A DNA stretch of 64,000 bases from Gibbula magus (GCA_936450465.1 OW388304.1:9678700-9742699), one strand, 5' to 3'. Positions 12,134 to 24,689 are shown, numbered from the stretch's first letter. Made by a program: numbers and translations. The notes: a model not told the origin generated them from the letters alone.

Positions 12134-13914
12134 TCAACTTTTTTCGCGATAATGAAGGAGAACGCCTCCACAGGAAGAACCGTTGGACCAATATTTGACT
12201 TTTTTGTTGGCAACGTACTGCACAATATCCCCCTCAATCAGATTTGTCAAGGAAATCAGATTTGTCGTAAACATATCCTCTTGATTAAGTAAACGTCCAT
12301 ATGATACATTGAAAATCTCATTGTTTCTCTTCATTAAAAGAGTGAAGCCATCGACATCAGTAAATGTTAGGTCTATCCAGAATAGATAGGTACCATTCAC
12401 AGAAGCAGTGAACACACCAGTAGAGGGGTTCCAACACCCACCTTCGTTGTTTTGGATGGTTGGAAATATTAAAGTTGAGTATTCCAGGAATGTTTTGTAT
12501 TGATCTTGAACACCTTTCACGACCATTCTAGCTTCAAAAGCAACTTCCTGGTGACTGTAACCTGAAGCATATAAAAAATGTAAAGGAAGTAGGAAGTACA
12601 CAAATATATTTATATTTATTCATCAATATGTCGATACTAAAATCAACTTGATTCCATACATTAAGTATCCAAATATTGAATGAAAATAAAAACGACAATC
12701 ACAAATAAGTTATGTATCATTAACTATCATTAACATTTTCACGAGTGGAAACATTTTACTTTTACGAAATGGGATAAACATGGTAGTTTTCAAGAATTGG
12801 CGGATAGTCAAAATATGATGTCATGCTTGAAATTAGGCCAGAACATGATAGTTATCATGAGGAGCGGCAGCTAAGAACATCTCGTCACCATAGTAACAAT
12901 GTTACGTCATAAGCTAATTCGCTACGTCAGACCATTGTTTTATGACCATTGTTTTATGACGTCAAATTATATCAGTCACTGTCCACAGTGAAAATATAAC
13001 TTATTTTCAGTGTAGCTTGATAGACAGTTTATGTCGATGATACATTCCAGTATTTCATTGTTCATCACATAATAAATTGAGTTATCTCCCTTCTATTCTG
13101 GTAATTTCAGGTCTGGCCAAGTGTTTACCATCCTTTTGTTTAAAACAGTCCGTGTATGTGTGGAAACATCCAGACTACTCTCTACTATCTACATTACATT
13201 AGACTAGACTTGTTTGGTGTTAAAACCTCAACGTTCCTCTGAGCACATAACTTTTTATGATATTTAAATTCAAAGAGCCGCAACATTTCTTTCAGTGTTC
13301 AGTGTATTAATTACAAGACAAAAGTCGGTCACGCACATAAAACGATGTTTAATTGGAAAAAACTAAGGACGTTATCAATATAACAAATTTTCGACGCCAT
13401 GGCCTCAAAACTCACCTTTTCCTGCGCCATTTACAGATGTATAATTATCCTTCAAGGAAATAAATTCTTGTTGAAGGACTGTGTGGTTATTTTGTAGCTT
13501 GGCAAGTTCTTCAGTTGTCTCAGTCAACTTATCCGTCGTCTTCATCAACCTGGATAAAAGGCTAGAGAGTACCGCTGTTTGCTTCTGTTCCTGGGCAACC
13601 ATATGCTTCTGAAGGCCATCCACTGACGTTGAATTCATCTTCAAAGACGAAAGCTCGTTTTCAAGAACTGTGTAGTTATGCTGTAGTTTGGTAAGCTCCT
13701 CCGTAGTTACAGTCAACCTGGATAAGACGGTAGAAAGTACCGCTGTCTGCTTCTGATCCTGAGCCACAATATGCTTCTGAAGGTCTGATACTGTCTCCTC
13801 CAGTTGCGTCAACTGATGCTTCACGATGGGGGTTTCGATGTTTTCATTTGGAGAAGCTATCACAAGTAAAACTGTAGGCACATAAAACGCAACCAAAATC
13901 ACTTGTCCAACCAT
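12134..13914 (-). CDS. C1q domain-containing secreted protein, copy 2 (duplicated coiled coil)
   Basis: Exon 1 is 13416-13914 and exon 2 is 12134-12561. The intron is 854 bp, GTGAGT to CTTCAG, phase 1. The joined coding length is 927 nt (308 aa). The signal peptide is MVGQVILVAFYVPTVLLVIA. The coiled coil is longer than in the other copies because a block of about 55 residues is tandemly duplicated: [17 protein letters not shown] recurs as LQKHMVAQEQKQTAVLS, and each is followed by a TTxELxKLQ segment and a VxG. The C1q domain follows, with [19 protein letters not shown] and SSCGGVLLH. It ends after REKS, past the usual end point. The long stalk may change oligomer geometry (inferred). Apparently intact. 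Confidence 0.9.
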
Positions 13915-13947
13915 ATTCGGTTTCGTTGGGTGAAACTAGTTTGCAAG

Positions 13948-13958
13948 TGATAAGATAA
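13948..13958 (-). promoter_or_regulatory. GATA-type motif, C1q copy 2 promoter
   Basis: TGATAAGATAA lies about 35 bp upstream of the ATG, preceded on the plus strand by GCAAG, as in copies 4-6. Conservation across paralogues suggests a control element. Confidence 0.55.
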
Positions 13959-14618
13959 AGATACTCATACGCTGTTCTGGATAGCTTCGTTACTCAGGCT
14001 CATTTGCCTCTCCATGCATGTTAGCGGACAAATACTGACCTACATCTCTAAACTTGATGTTGTCAACATTTAAGTTTTAGACCTGAATTAGGACCCCTGT
14101 ATAATATGCCATGGCAGCTGAAGTTATGTGCAGTCAATTTTGTTTGTTGAAGCTTTCTTTTTCTTGAAAAGAAGTAAAACAGCAACACTTTATATATATA
14201 TATTTGTAGAAATTCTCATTTGTACAAAGGATTAAATTAGTTGAATTAAAAAAAGCCTATGAATAATTTTATAACATAGATATTCAGTTGCATTACACAT
14301 TATATCTTTATTTAATTTCAAGCCATTAATTGTATGTATCACATGAAATGAGTTTGTAAAATAATATCTGAGGAAATAATTTATGTAAATAGTCCACCTA
14401 TGAATAGGCTATATGTACAGCACATTTTACATTCAATAAAAAGAAACTGGCACTTCTTATCTCAGTTTATCTCATTTCTTGTGATGAACATGAACTCTAA
14501 ATTTATTATTTTCTGATTATCTGATAAAGAAATGGACAACCATCAATTAATTAGAACTGGTTATCCACAAATGCCATGGTTGAATACAAAGCTTCACATG
14601 TTTGAGGATTCAGTGGTA
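13959..14618. other. Upstream flank of C1q copy 2, no gene
   Basis: Contains the promoter-side sequence GATAGCTTCGTTACTC, shared with copy 1 (and GTTACTCG in copies 3 and 4). AT-rich DNA without recognised features follows. Confidence 0.5.
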
Positions 14619-16992
14619 TCATCGGATGGTACTACTGCGGGTACTGTGGAAAACTTGAGCTTTGATAGTCTGAGTCCGATACGGCTGTATGTTACTAAAG
14701 TCTCCAGCTGACAAAATGTCACTTGCAAGTAGCTTCTTATTGTGTATAACTGTTTTAGTTTGCGATGGTGGAGTTTGGCAATTAATGATACCCATTACAT
14801 GTGTGGAATCATGACCACTTGTTGTATCCTCGTTGTAATCAAAATTGTCAGCTACCCATTGGCAGTACCCCGTTTGATCACTTGTATCAATACCAGGATG
14901 AAGGTCCAATACTGACTCGCTAGTCATAGCAGATCCTTCAAAGTGTAACACTTGGTCATAAGATATCGTCATACCAAGAGTAGACAGTATATTCAGGAGA
15001 ACTTTTGATCGCGTTGTTTGGTGAACAAACAGGCCATATGCAAGTAAGACTGATAAGACTTTTTGGCACATGCATGCATGATTACATGACATAGAGATAC
15101 TATTTGAAGTTTCCTCCGTCTATTGATTTCATTTGAGTTTAATTTTCCAAATAGACTCTGCATGAAAGTTAGGAGCAGTTGTGGTATTTGACTCTCCAAC
15201 TGTTCAATGTTGATATCATCTGGAGATGGATAGCAGTCACCTTTTGGCTTTTCAATGTTTTCCCAACATTCCTTGCTTCTTTATAGATCTCTTCTTCATC
15301 ACAAGGATCACCATCGCTGTAATTTTCATTCACGATTGAAGCTGCTGTACTGGAGAAAGTGTACACATTTTTCTTTCCCCCAATCTCAGTGACTGTCAGA
15401 TTTGTACCAAAGTGATCTTGTAGTTTACGCTTGAGATGTTTATCACTGTATGGATCTGTGTCCTCTGGAAGGAATGAAGCAAGTATCCGACTGAGGTCGT
15501 TAATGGTGTATTGAGTTCCTGTTTGAGTGTTGATGAACTGACACAATTTATGGAAACGCTTCAGCATTGCTAGAGTTCAGATTCCTAGAATTGTCTTTGC
15601 TCTTTCCGTCTCCCAGGAGAAATAGCTACATAGCTCTGATGTCACCTGCACATACAACTCTGGAATGGACACGGGCGGCATTTGCATCTGCTCGCTTAGA
15701 GCATACCTCAAGAAATGAAGACTGAAGTGTACCTGATTTCTCAGAGTTGTTAACAATTTCTACACTACTTACTCCTTGACGGTTAGGATGTTTTTGTCCC
15801 CCGCCGCAACGCGGAACGGGGGACTATGTATTCAGCGGCGTCCGTACGTACGTACGTCACATTTCTTGTTAACACGATATCTCATGAAGCATTTTATCCA
15901 AAGTCTTCAAATTTGGTGTCATCCTACCTTGTGTGAAGACTCAGACACCAGTCGATTTTGGTGACCTTGACCTTATTTTAAAGGTCACGACACTTTGACC
16001 ACTTTTCAAACTATTGTTTACGCGATATCTCATGAAGCATTTTATCCAAAGTCTACAAATTTGGTGTCATCCTACCTTGTGTGAAGACGCAGACACCAAT
16101 CGATGTTGGTGACCTTGACCTTATTTTAAAGGTCACCGCGAGACTTTGACCACTTTTCGAACTCTTGTTAACCCGATATATCATGACTGGATGGACCCAA
16201 AGTCTTCAAATTTGTTACAAGGCTACATTGGGGGATGACGCAGACACCAGTGGATTTTGGTGGCCTTGACATATTTTCAAGGTCACCACGACACTTCGAC
16301 CACTTTATTGTCTCTTGTAAACGTGATATCTCATGACCGGTTAGATATAATGTCTTAATAATTCCTGACAGCCTATATCGGCGGTTTACGCAGACACCTG
16401 TCGATTTTGATGACCGTTACCTTATTTTCAAGGTCACCACAATGCTTCGACCACTTTTCAAACTCTTGTTAACGCAATATCTCATGAACCCAAGCACCCA
16501 AAGTTGTCAAAGTTGGTGTCAGTCTACACTGGGTGATGACGCAGACACCAGTCAATTTTGGTGACCTTGACCGTATTTTCAAGGTGACTAAGAGTGACGC
16601 TTGACCAAATGATGTGTCTTGCTAAACGCAATGTTAACGGCGGGGGACATTGCCATGTTAGTGGCAAACACTTGTTTTATATCATTTAAATCAATTTGTC
16701 CACTACAGATCAAGCAGTTTGTTTTGTAACTGAATGAATTATCAGGATTTCGCAGAATTCTGCAGCTTTGTTCAGGTCCATTGGTATTCTTCCTACAGGT
16801 CCCAGGATGAGATTATATTTTTAGTTGAAGTGTATGCCTTCCTGCATCCTTCGTGAAACCTGAAGATTTGTGCCTGTGAATCTTTGAAAGCTTGGAATTG
16901 TTCATCGCCTCTTTTCTGCGATGCAGCAAGTCCTTTCGGTGTAACCTTAACATCAGCGCCCTTCTGGTTACAGATGAGACAATCGACACCTG
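14619..16992 (-). pseudogene. Broken mobile-element-like gene of unknown function
   Basis: Several minus-strand fragments fit one ancestral protein. 16850-16992 encodes a CLICNQKGADVKVTPKG segment (a CxxC zinc-like start). 15169-15567 encodes QYTINDLSRILASF and KRKLQDHFGTN. 14993-15199 and 14619-15092 continue in other frames, with TRSKVLLNILSTLG, ISYDQVL and WVADNFDYNEDTTSGHDST. I recall CxxC starts followed by a DN-D-N motif from large uncharacterised protein families in molluscs, cnidarians and fish, often repeated in genomes; this is memory, not a search. At least two frameshifts and an 855-bp insertion (15795-16649) break the gene. No catalytic role can be assigned. Confidence 0.6.
15795..16649. 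mobile_element. 855-bp element with 12-bp inverted ends and internal tandem repeats
   Basis: Begins TGTCCCCCGCCG and ends with its exact reverse complement CGGCGGGGGACA. Inside are about five units of roughly 145-150 bp, recognisable by ATATCTCATGA (from about 15881, 16024, 16176, 16325 and 16476) and by GACACCAGTCGATTTTGG. A GTCCGTACGTACGTACG tract lies near 15840. There is no protein. It is inserted in the broken minus-strand gene. It is a non-autonomous element or satellite carrier; the family is unknown. Confidence 0.75.
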
Positions 16993-18828
16993 AAAAAAAA
17001 TTAGTGAATCAATAAAGAAATGGTTTTTGGTGTTGACTCAGAAATATGAAAAATAATAACTGAATAATGGACTCCGAAATATGAAAAGTAATAACTGAAT
17101 AATGAGAAGAGAATATCTATTAATTCCAAACTGTCTTATATCAACTGGCATATTAGTAATAGTATATAGGCAACTTATGAAGAATAAATTAATATCACAC
17201 AACAAAATATAACTACTTTAAACATCAGAAAGGCAACTGAAATTCCACATTGTTAATTACAAATTACATTTACCTGACTAAATCAAAGAATAGTATTGCT
17301 ATATTAAGGTATATGGTGAATGCTCACAGTTTTCCATTGTAGCCAGGTCATTTGTCTCGATGTTTGTTCTGCTACATCAGTCATGATCCGATCCAATCCA
17401 AACCTGAAATACATGGCAAACAATGTATGCAATGATGAATTATATTGACAGAATCATTGATGACAATTCATGATTTCATTATCTTTCTCAATGTAAACAA
17501 TTCATAATTATTTTATCATACACAGCTGAATCAAAGAATATTATTAGTATAAGATACAAAATCAATGCTCACTGTTGACTGTCATGAATGTGGAGATTTT
17601 GTTCAGTCCAGGTTGTGCAATCAAAACCCATAAAAAATATATATAATTAATTACATTGAAATTAGGATAACTAATTGAATAATTAATAATTGAGCTAAAA
17701 CATCAATCTACTACAATTTAAATAAATACAAATCATTTACACATATATCCATTCTTACATTAACAGAAGATATGAACATTTGAATAGATTTTTAAAATAC
17801 TCACTTTGCAAGCTTTTTTTTTCAAGGATCATCACTCGTAGAAATCACTGTACAAATTAAGCATTTTAAATAAACACATGTCTTTATCATTTTACATTAT
17901 AAATATTAAATTATAAAATATCAAATAAAATGAGATCAGCATTATGATATATTCAATATGTCAACCAATGTGACTATAGATATGAATATTCACAGGAATT
18001 AACAGTCATTGGTGGCATTTATAATTATATATCAATTATCTCAATGCATAGGGATACTAACATGTACGTTCTTGTTAATATTAGTCGTGTTTAATCATAT
18101 TTACTATATGAGTATGTAACCCAACAGGTTACATAAGAAATAAAAGTAGTTTTTAGGAGAATAGTATCGTTGCTTCACACAACACAAAATAGTCCCTTAA
18201 AGAAAACCCTTTTCTTAATGAAAACTGACTGATTCCATCAATTTAAAAAGTAAGTCATAACTCAAAAAGCAGTAATCAATGAATAAAGACAATAAGGGGT
18301 TGACATAATCACAAGATATGTTATTCAATGTAGCTGTTAGATCATAGCAATCAACTGTCATTCCACTCAGTTACAATTTCATGAGTATTTACAATGGTGC
18401 AATAAGTTATAGCTTATTGATAGCATGGCAAAGGTTTAACTGTTTTTCAAAGTGTTCTTGCTTTTTAAAAAAGTATGTGTGGCACTCCAAGTATCACTCC
18501 AAACAAACAGCTCTAACAGACGACATGGGGGCTGCCATAGTGTTGTTGACAGCAACCAGATAATACTTCCCCTACAACTCATTTCAACAGTTGAGACCTT
18601 TCTCAGACTTGTAGCTCAAACTTTGGCATGCTATAAAAAAGTTCCCCAAGGCTGATTTTGTCTGGGTTTTTTTTATGATGCATCCCCTATGATAGTATAT
18701 TCATTTAAAGCATAAATTTGGTTGTTAGGTTAAGTGACCGGGTTAAATTAATTTTGGTGGCTTTTTCTACTGGCCTATCTCTGTAAGTTTAAAATTACCA
18801 CCAATTTTGAAGTTTGCAGCTGTTTCAA
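16993..18828. other. Intergenic, AT-rich, no supported gene
   Basis: Low-complexity AT-rich DNA. The stretches 17290-17390 and 17540-17640 share weak similarity (AAAGAATA-TATT, AATGCTCAC), so an old local repeat is possible. No credible reading frame. Confidence 0.45.
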
Positions 18829-18930
18829 CCTTACCTACACTCTCGATAATCCAGAGTATACGCTCCGATAAATTAGCAATTATAGATTTATCGGATCGTA
18901 CACTCTGGATTATCGAGAAGGCCTTACCTA
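18829..18930. mobile_element. 84-bp foldback MITE with 9-bp direct repeats
   Basis: The hairpin core 18841-18918 has 16-bp perfect ends (TCTCGATAATCCAGAG and its complement), and pairing continues inward past CCGATAAAT. It is flanked by the direct repeat CCTTACCTA at 18829-18837 and 18922-18930. A 9-bp target duplication is typical of Mutator-like elements; the family call is inference. Confidence 0.75.
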
Positions 18931-18961
18931 TGACTCGATCCGAAAAGAAAGTTTAAAACTT

Positions 18962-19042
18962 TCAAAACAGAATAGAGGGAATCGAACCCATAACTCTTCT
19001 CAATGAAGATGGCATATTTACCAATGGACCACCGCGGATGAC
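18962..19042 (-). repeat. tRNA-derived SINE head
   Basis: On the minus strand there is a box-A-like TGGTCCATTGG (19021-19031) and a perfect B box GGGTTCGATTCCC (18977-18989), close to tRNA spacing. The acceptor stem does not pair, so this is a polymerase III promoter relic rather than a working tRNA gene. Confidence 0.6.
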
Positions 19043-19044
19043 TG

Positions 19045-20019
19045 AAAACATGTAGAATAATTTTTGATATCTTTTCTGCTCTCCTCGAATCTTTATTTTT
19101 AATTTGCGTTCTACACTTGAATTCCCTCATGTTAAACATAACAAGTGCATTCGTATATGCCTGTAATATCCATGAAGGTAGGCCCCAAGTGGTTTGTAAG
19201 AGAAAAATTAGTGGCAAACAGAGTATATATTTACGTCGCAAAATAGAGACTGTAAAACCTACAAGGCTACAATCAAACGTCTTGATGTAGAATCAACCGT
19301 GACTGAACGTGATGCGAGAGGAATAGAATGATTTCATATTTGGCCAATTTAAGTTGTTAAGTACATAAGTACAAGTTTTAAACCGAACTGATCATTGATG
19401 TATTTCGAGCTTTGATTACAAAGAAATGCTGCAGTGAGAAACTATGGTATGACAGAATCAGAGCAGAAGACTTGTTCAAAAGTACCACAAACAGACTATC
19501 ATTATAAAGCGCAGCATGGTACGCACAGTAATAATCCAGACGGGACATGAAATATGCGCGCTCAGCGTTTACGTTATTGCTTGGGTCGGGACTTTAAAGT
19601 AGGTCAAATATTATCAAAATGGATTGTGGTTTCCGATTCTGGAATGCAAAATCTTGTACTGAATTAGTACGAAAGCGCTCATTTTGCGTAATATTGTTTT
19701 AAATAAATAGAAGGAAAACAAGTTTATTAAAGTTTCTAATGGCAAAATAAGGAGAAATTCTGTTGATATGATAAATGCAGAAAAATCAAATTCCACATTT
19801 GTTTGTGCCAATTATTTCGATTTCGGAATACCTACAGGGAAACATGGTTCATAATTTGCTTTATTACCCATATGGTTGAAAATAACCGAGTTAATATTTT
19901 GTATATGAGCACATGTACTTACTTACATGTATGTGGGGCCGGGGGAATAAGCCATCTCTTCTGAGTGCTCTTGTTTATTGTTGTCGATGAGCAGTGCTAT
20001 CTGTAGGGTATGACATGTT
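19045..20019. other. Intergenic, no supported gene
   Basis: AT-rich sequence. Short open frames such as 19614-19811 have no resemblance to a known family. Confidence 0.45.
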
Positions 20020-20225
20020 TACCATATTCACGAATATTCATCTCTATTGAGCAGTGTTTCAGTCAGCCATTCTTCCTATTATCAGGTCTTGTGGATTGTG
20101 TTTGTGTGTGCATATCTCGTGTTCTGGGTTATATGTTCACTAATCCAATAATATCAGAGTAGATTTACCAAGAGCTGCAATGTGAAACAACACGGTTACC
20201 AGGTTCGGACGATTTGATATTTGCT
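20020..20225 (+). repeat. Dispersed repeat R, second copy
   Basis: Same family as 11010-11215: ATTCATCTCTATTGAGCAGTG, TCTCGTGTTCTGG, AGAGTAGATTTACCAAG and ACACGGTTACCAGG are all present. No C1q exon is found at the expected distance, so this may mark a lost gene copy. Confidence 0.65.
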
Positions 20226-21234
20226 TAAATACAAGTGTTGCCTAACAGCTATGTCATCTAACTTAAAGCGATAAAAGCCCAGACAAAAATTTAACTCACA
20301 CGTTAAAACTTTCTATTGTGTTAAGAGAAATTCTATTTCAGGTGTCGTTTTGTCTGTCTTGACATTATGTATCAAACTGAATAAAACATTATAAGATATC
20401 AGATTGTTTAAATGAGTGATATCTCTTTATTTTCACTGGAATCTGTGCTACAGTCCCTTTCAGAAATACTTAAGCAAATTTAAAATCTAGATGCTGGTTA
20501 ATTACTGATTATACTTTAATATTTCCGAATCATACTGAAATTATGAAATTAGAATTTAAAAATTAAGAAAAATCATCTATTGATATTAATCCTTACGTTT
20601 TGTTTTTCATGATTTAGACATAATAGTTTCATAATAAGATGTAGCATATAATATGATATGTTTTGATTTCAAAATAAGTAGATGTAATCATTATTTATAT
20701 TGCTTGTATCATTAAGGAGTTATGTCCTTCTGAATTTTCAAGACAATACTTATATTAGATATGTTAAACTCATAGACCACGTTATTAATATTTGAAGCTA
20801 ACTATCGACTTTTTGATGAAAAGGGTCACATAAAAGTTACAGTTCTTGGAATTGTGCATACATAGATGTCAATGCAATGTCAATAGCAACATAAGCTATT
20901 TAACATAAACTAAATTTCTAGTATGAATTTGTATATTCGAATTCCAGTGTTTTTATATATTTTAATTTGGCTTTGAAATGAGCTATCCCATTTGATTGAA
21001 CGTGTTGCCGAACAGATTTGTAACTGGACAACTTCACAATTTGTTTTTTACTTTTTCTAAATTGCACAAAAAACAAACTTTATTATTAAGAAATCCGTAC
21101 TAATCATAATGGATGGGGAATGATATTGTCACATATTGGTACGTTTTTTATTAAACGTAATTATTTATACTTAACTGTTGACTAGACGTACTATGCCTTG
21201 CTCCCTTAGACAGGGTGCTAATCCAACCTTAACT
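20226..21234. other. Intergenic, no supported gene
   Basis: AT-rich, no open frame or repeat that I can support. Confidence 0.45.
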
Positions 21235-21680
21235 TATTTTTATCTTCTTCTCCAGTCCGAAAAGGTCTAGAAAGCTGAACTGTTGTGTACATATGGGGAT
21301 TCTAAATTGTAGGAAAACCTACTTTAAATTTTCTGTAAAGATTCTTTTAGCAATGGAAATATGAATTTTAATTTTTAGCTCATCTGGTTTGAAAGGCTCG
21401 ATGGGCTAATGGCATTGCACGGTGTCCGGCGTCCGTCCGTCCGTCCGTCCATCCGTCTGTAAACTTTTCACTCCTTGGCCAATGGGTATTCTAAATTGTA
21501 AATTTGTGACCCTGTGACCCCAAAAAGGGTCACAGGGGTCACGACTCTAAAAACCTATTTTCATCTTTTTCTCCAGTACCAAAATGTCTAGAAAGCTGAA
21601 ATGTTGGCCAATTGGGATTGTAAATTGTAGATTTTGTGATCCTGCGACCCCAAATATAATCTTCAAGTGTGTCTTTATTT
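21235..21680 (-). repeat. GTCCGT/GGTTGTGACC dispersed repeat
   Basis: Monomers related, in reverse orientation, to the array at 1841-2440. TTCTTCTCCAGT, GTCTAGAAAGCTGAA and ATTCTAAATTGTA motifs recur. The centre carries GTCCGTCCGTCCGTCC (21432-21447) and a short GTGACCCC/GGGTCAC inverted pair. Confidence 0.75.
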
Positions 21681-22044
21681 GTAGTTGATTTTATATGTGG
21701 CCTCAAAGGTTTTATCAGAGGGATAAGGACCTTGAAGACCTTTTGTATCTTCTCCGTTTAAAGTGCTTCTACCTCTCACCTAGAAGTTGACATTTTAAAT
21801 TAGTTTATGTATACAAAGCCTGATGAGCTACAGAGCCAGTGGCTCTATTTTTCCAAAATATAACCAGTGGAAATATAAAATAGTAAAATCAACACGAACA
21901 CTCAAGTAGCTTTTGATGAAAGTTACATAAAAGAGAAAATGATAATGTCAACAACACAGAAGTAGCTTCGTTCATTCGAACTCCAAATATGACGAAGTAA
22001 ACAAATACAAGAAAATGCCAAAAGTTTTATAATACCAAATCGTG

Positions 22045-22192
22045 TTACATTTTGCACACCTCTCCTAGTGGTGAAGAAGACTTGTGGCAAATTTGAAAAC
22101 GTTTTTTCTGTAATCGATCGGACAAAAATTGTCTTCGGACGGACGGAAGGACGGACAGAATCATTGGTATTACTATATACCCCCGACCTTTT
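22045..22192 (+). repeat. Inverted repeat, left copy (GGACGGACGG type)
   Basis: Matches 23608-23755 in inverted orientation: GTGGTGAAGAAGAC, AAATTTGAAAA, GGACGGA-GGACGGACAGAATC and TTGGTATTACTA all reappear as complements. The pair encloses about 1.4 kb. Confidence 0.75.
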
Positions 22193-22639
22193 TAGGTCTT
22201 TCGTCTTCTTCTCCAGAACAAAAAGACCTGAAAGGCTGAAATGTTGTGTACAGACTCTTTAGCGAATGGAGATGCTAATCTGTAGATTTGGTGATCTGTT
22301 GCCCCAAATAAAGGCCTCACGGGCCATGACCTAAAACTCTATTTCAGTCTCATCATTAAACAATATAAACCCTAATGAGCTTTTTTATTTTGCAAGTCCT
22401 TTTCTGATATTGAGACATTTATTCTTCATTATAATGATGATAAAATAAAGAGAGTAGGCTTTGTTTCTGACTGAAGCTGGATGAATATACTGTAATGATG
22501 TAAAAATAAAAGCAATTCAATTTTAAAAATCTGTTCAACTGATACTATGGAAATGTGTGTATTTTATGCCTGTTAATGGGTTTTTTTATAAATGATCTTT
22601 AATCGACTAGTTTTACTCTCAGATTGTTGGATTGATGAG

Positions 22640-22810
22640 GTCAAAATTGGAAACAAAACTACAGAAAACGAAGAAATACTTCAGGAAGACATGCTGGTGT
22701 GTAATATTACGAAAATGTTTTGGTTTCTAGTTTATCAGGACTGATATTTCAGCTGGGCTTATGGTCCACCCACAAGTCTTGACACAACCACACCAGAAGA
22801 ACCAGCAATG
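22640..22810 (+). other. Exon-like segments, unidentified
   Basis: The frame from 22640 reads EVKIGNKTTENEEILQEDML up to a GTGTGT donor-like site. The segment 22756-22810 lies between a TATTTCAG acceptor and a GTAAAT donor and can read AYGPPTSLDTTTPEEPAM. A diverged second copy of the first segment is at 23085-23160. This resembles exons of a duplicated cytoplasmic tail, but I recognise no family and low-complexity chance is possible. Confidence 0.25.
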
Positions 22811-23607
22811 GTAAATAGTTAAAGTTAAATTCTGAATTTCAGTACCCTTCTCCCATAGATCTTCAATTATATAAATCTTTTCACAACCTTTAACTTGTAC
22901 TCTGTCTTTAATGTTGAACTAATTATTTTTGTGTGATTTCATTTCATCTGTTTGACCTTTGCATTTTGATATTCTGCCTTAAAAGTTGAATAATTTATTT
23001 TGTTTCAGTTTTCCATTAGCACTTCTGCTCAAGAAGCTGAATAGGTCCACGGAATCAAGCAAATGAAGAGACTTCAGATTCTTCAACTGACGTGGTGCAA
23101 ATTGGAAACGAAACGACGGAAACCAGAAAATGAAGAGATACTTCCTGAAGCCATGCTGGTATATATCATGATTATTTTTTTCCTTTTTCGTCTTATTGGG
23201 CCTGAAAGGCAAGATGCGATTATGGCATTAGCTGGTGTCCGACGTTTGTCTATTAACTTTTCACATTTTCCACTCTTCCCAAAAGCATGAAATTTTGTAG
23301 GGAGGCAACTTGCGCTTAAACAGGATCAAAGTTTGTCCACTTGGTCCTCACCCTCACCACAGACATTTGGGAAATATGGTGTTTGAGATGGATTGAGACT
23401 ATATGTGTAAATTCATAATAATAAGGGCGTGGCAGAGGATGCAAAATACATGTATGTGGTTCCCCATTTTAAGGGAATGCCTCACTATTTGGTATGTCAG
23501 TCATTACCTTAGAAATAATGAATAATGCAATACCAGAAGAGCTATAGAGATACATTTATAGCCTCATTATAGTGAATGTGGAAGTTTTTTTATTTATCTA
23601 TTGTTAT

Positions 23608-23755
23608 ACCCCGACCATTTAGTAATACCAACGATTCTGTCCGTCTCTTCGTCCAGCGAAGAATATTTTAGTCAATTACAGACAAAAATATTCATCTCAT
23701 CATTTTCAAATTTGGCACATGTCTTCTTCACCACTATGAAAGGTGCAGTGCGAAA
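23608..23755 (-). repeat. Inverted repeat, right copy
   Basis: Partner of 22045-22192, in reverse orientation, beginning ACCATTTAGTAATACCAACG. Confidence 0.75.
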
Positions 23756-23938
23756 TGTCACCCGAATTTGTGAATTGGTGAATATTTGACGATTTTTTAA
23801 CAACATTTATTTAGACATATTCGGAGCTAGAATGTCCGATTGATTACATTTTTATTTTACACCTTTTCGAGTTATTCATATTCCTTCTTTTCCAAACCCA
23901 CATTTTACGTAAAGATACTTGTCCTACGGAACCCTTTC

Positions 23939-24028
23939 CACAAGCACTCTAATCTTAGCAATTACGATTCATAGCTTATTAATCACAAGCACTCTAATCT
24001 TAGCAATTACGATTCATAGCTTATCAAT
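23939..24028. repeat. 45-bp tandem duplication
   Basis: CACAAGCACTCTAATCTTAG begins at 23939 and again at 23984. The two copies are almost identical. Confidence 0.9.
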
Positions 24029-24545
24029 CCTCAGGTGTAGACACCTCTCTATAAGTAAAATAAAAATGTCAAATTTTAACAGTCGGTTGTATTAGTATAA
24101 GTGAGGTGTAAGCTTTGTCTCTGGATCTTTCATAAAATCTGGATTAACATACTGCAATGAAGTAAATGAGAATTTGTGATATATATGAAGTTGAACAAGA
24201 TTTGGTGTGGGATCTGTGTATTGCATCTGTGTAACATCTTTATTACATGAGGACTAAAGTTAATTAATTGAGGCTTGAATCCCCCTCAAATACCGACAGT
24301 GCCAACATTCAAAACGTCTTTCAACTTCTCATAGTTAAATGTTTTGAGAATATCATCTATTTTGGATGGAGACTAATATACATACATGTCATATTATAAT
24401 TCTTCTATTGTTCCTGATGAAGTTATTATCAGATTCTCTGGGGGATAATAAAATTGGATCCACCCGTCCGTTCGTCTGTCTGTCCAAATATATCAGGAGC
24501 AGATCTCAAATTCCTTTTTCCAACTTGGCGGGGGATATAGCTGGC

Positions 24546-24689
24546 TCTATTTTCATGTTCATTTAGGAAATAAACCTACTGTGTTTGAAAATCAGAGACA
24601 ATTAAAATTTACTCACTATCAATCCAGTATAACATGTCTCTGATTTTCAAACACAGTAGGTTTATCTCCTAAATGAACATTAAAATAGA
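24546..24689. repeat. Foldback, arms 55 bp, loop 34 bp
   Basis: Arm 24546-24600 is the near-perfect reverse complement of 24635-24689 (GTTCATTTAGGA and CTACTGTGTTTGAAAATC are present as complements). It has no coding content. An unusual inverted duplication. Confidence 0.85.

Noticed and set aside
18962..19042. Functional tRNA gene on the minus strand
   Set aside because: B box perfect, but stems not formed. Better explained as a SINE head.
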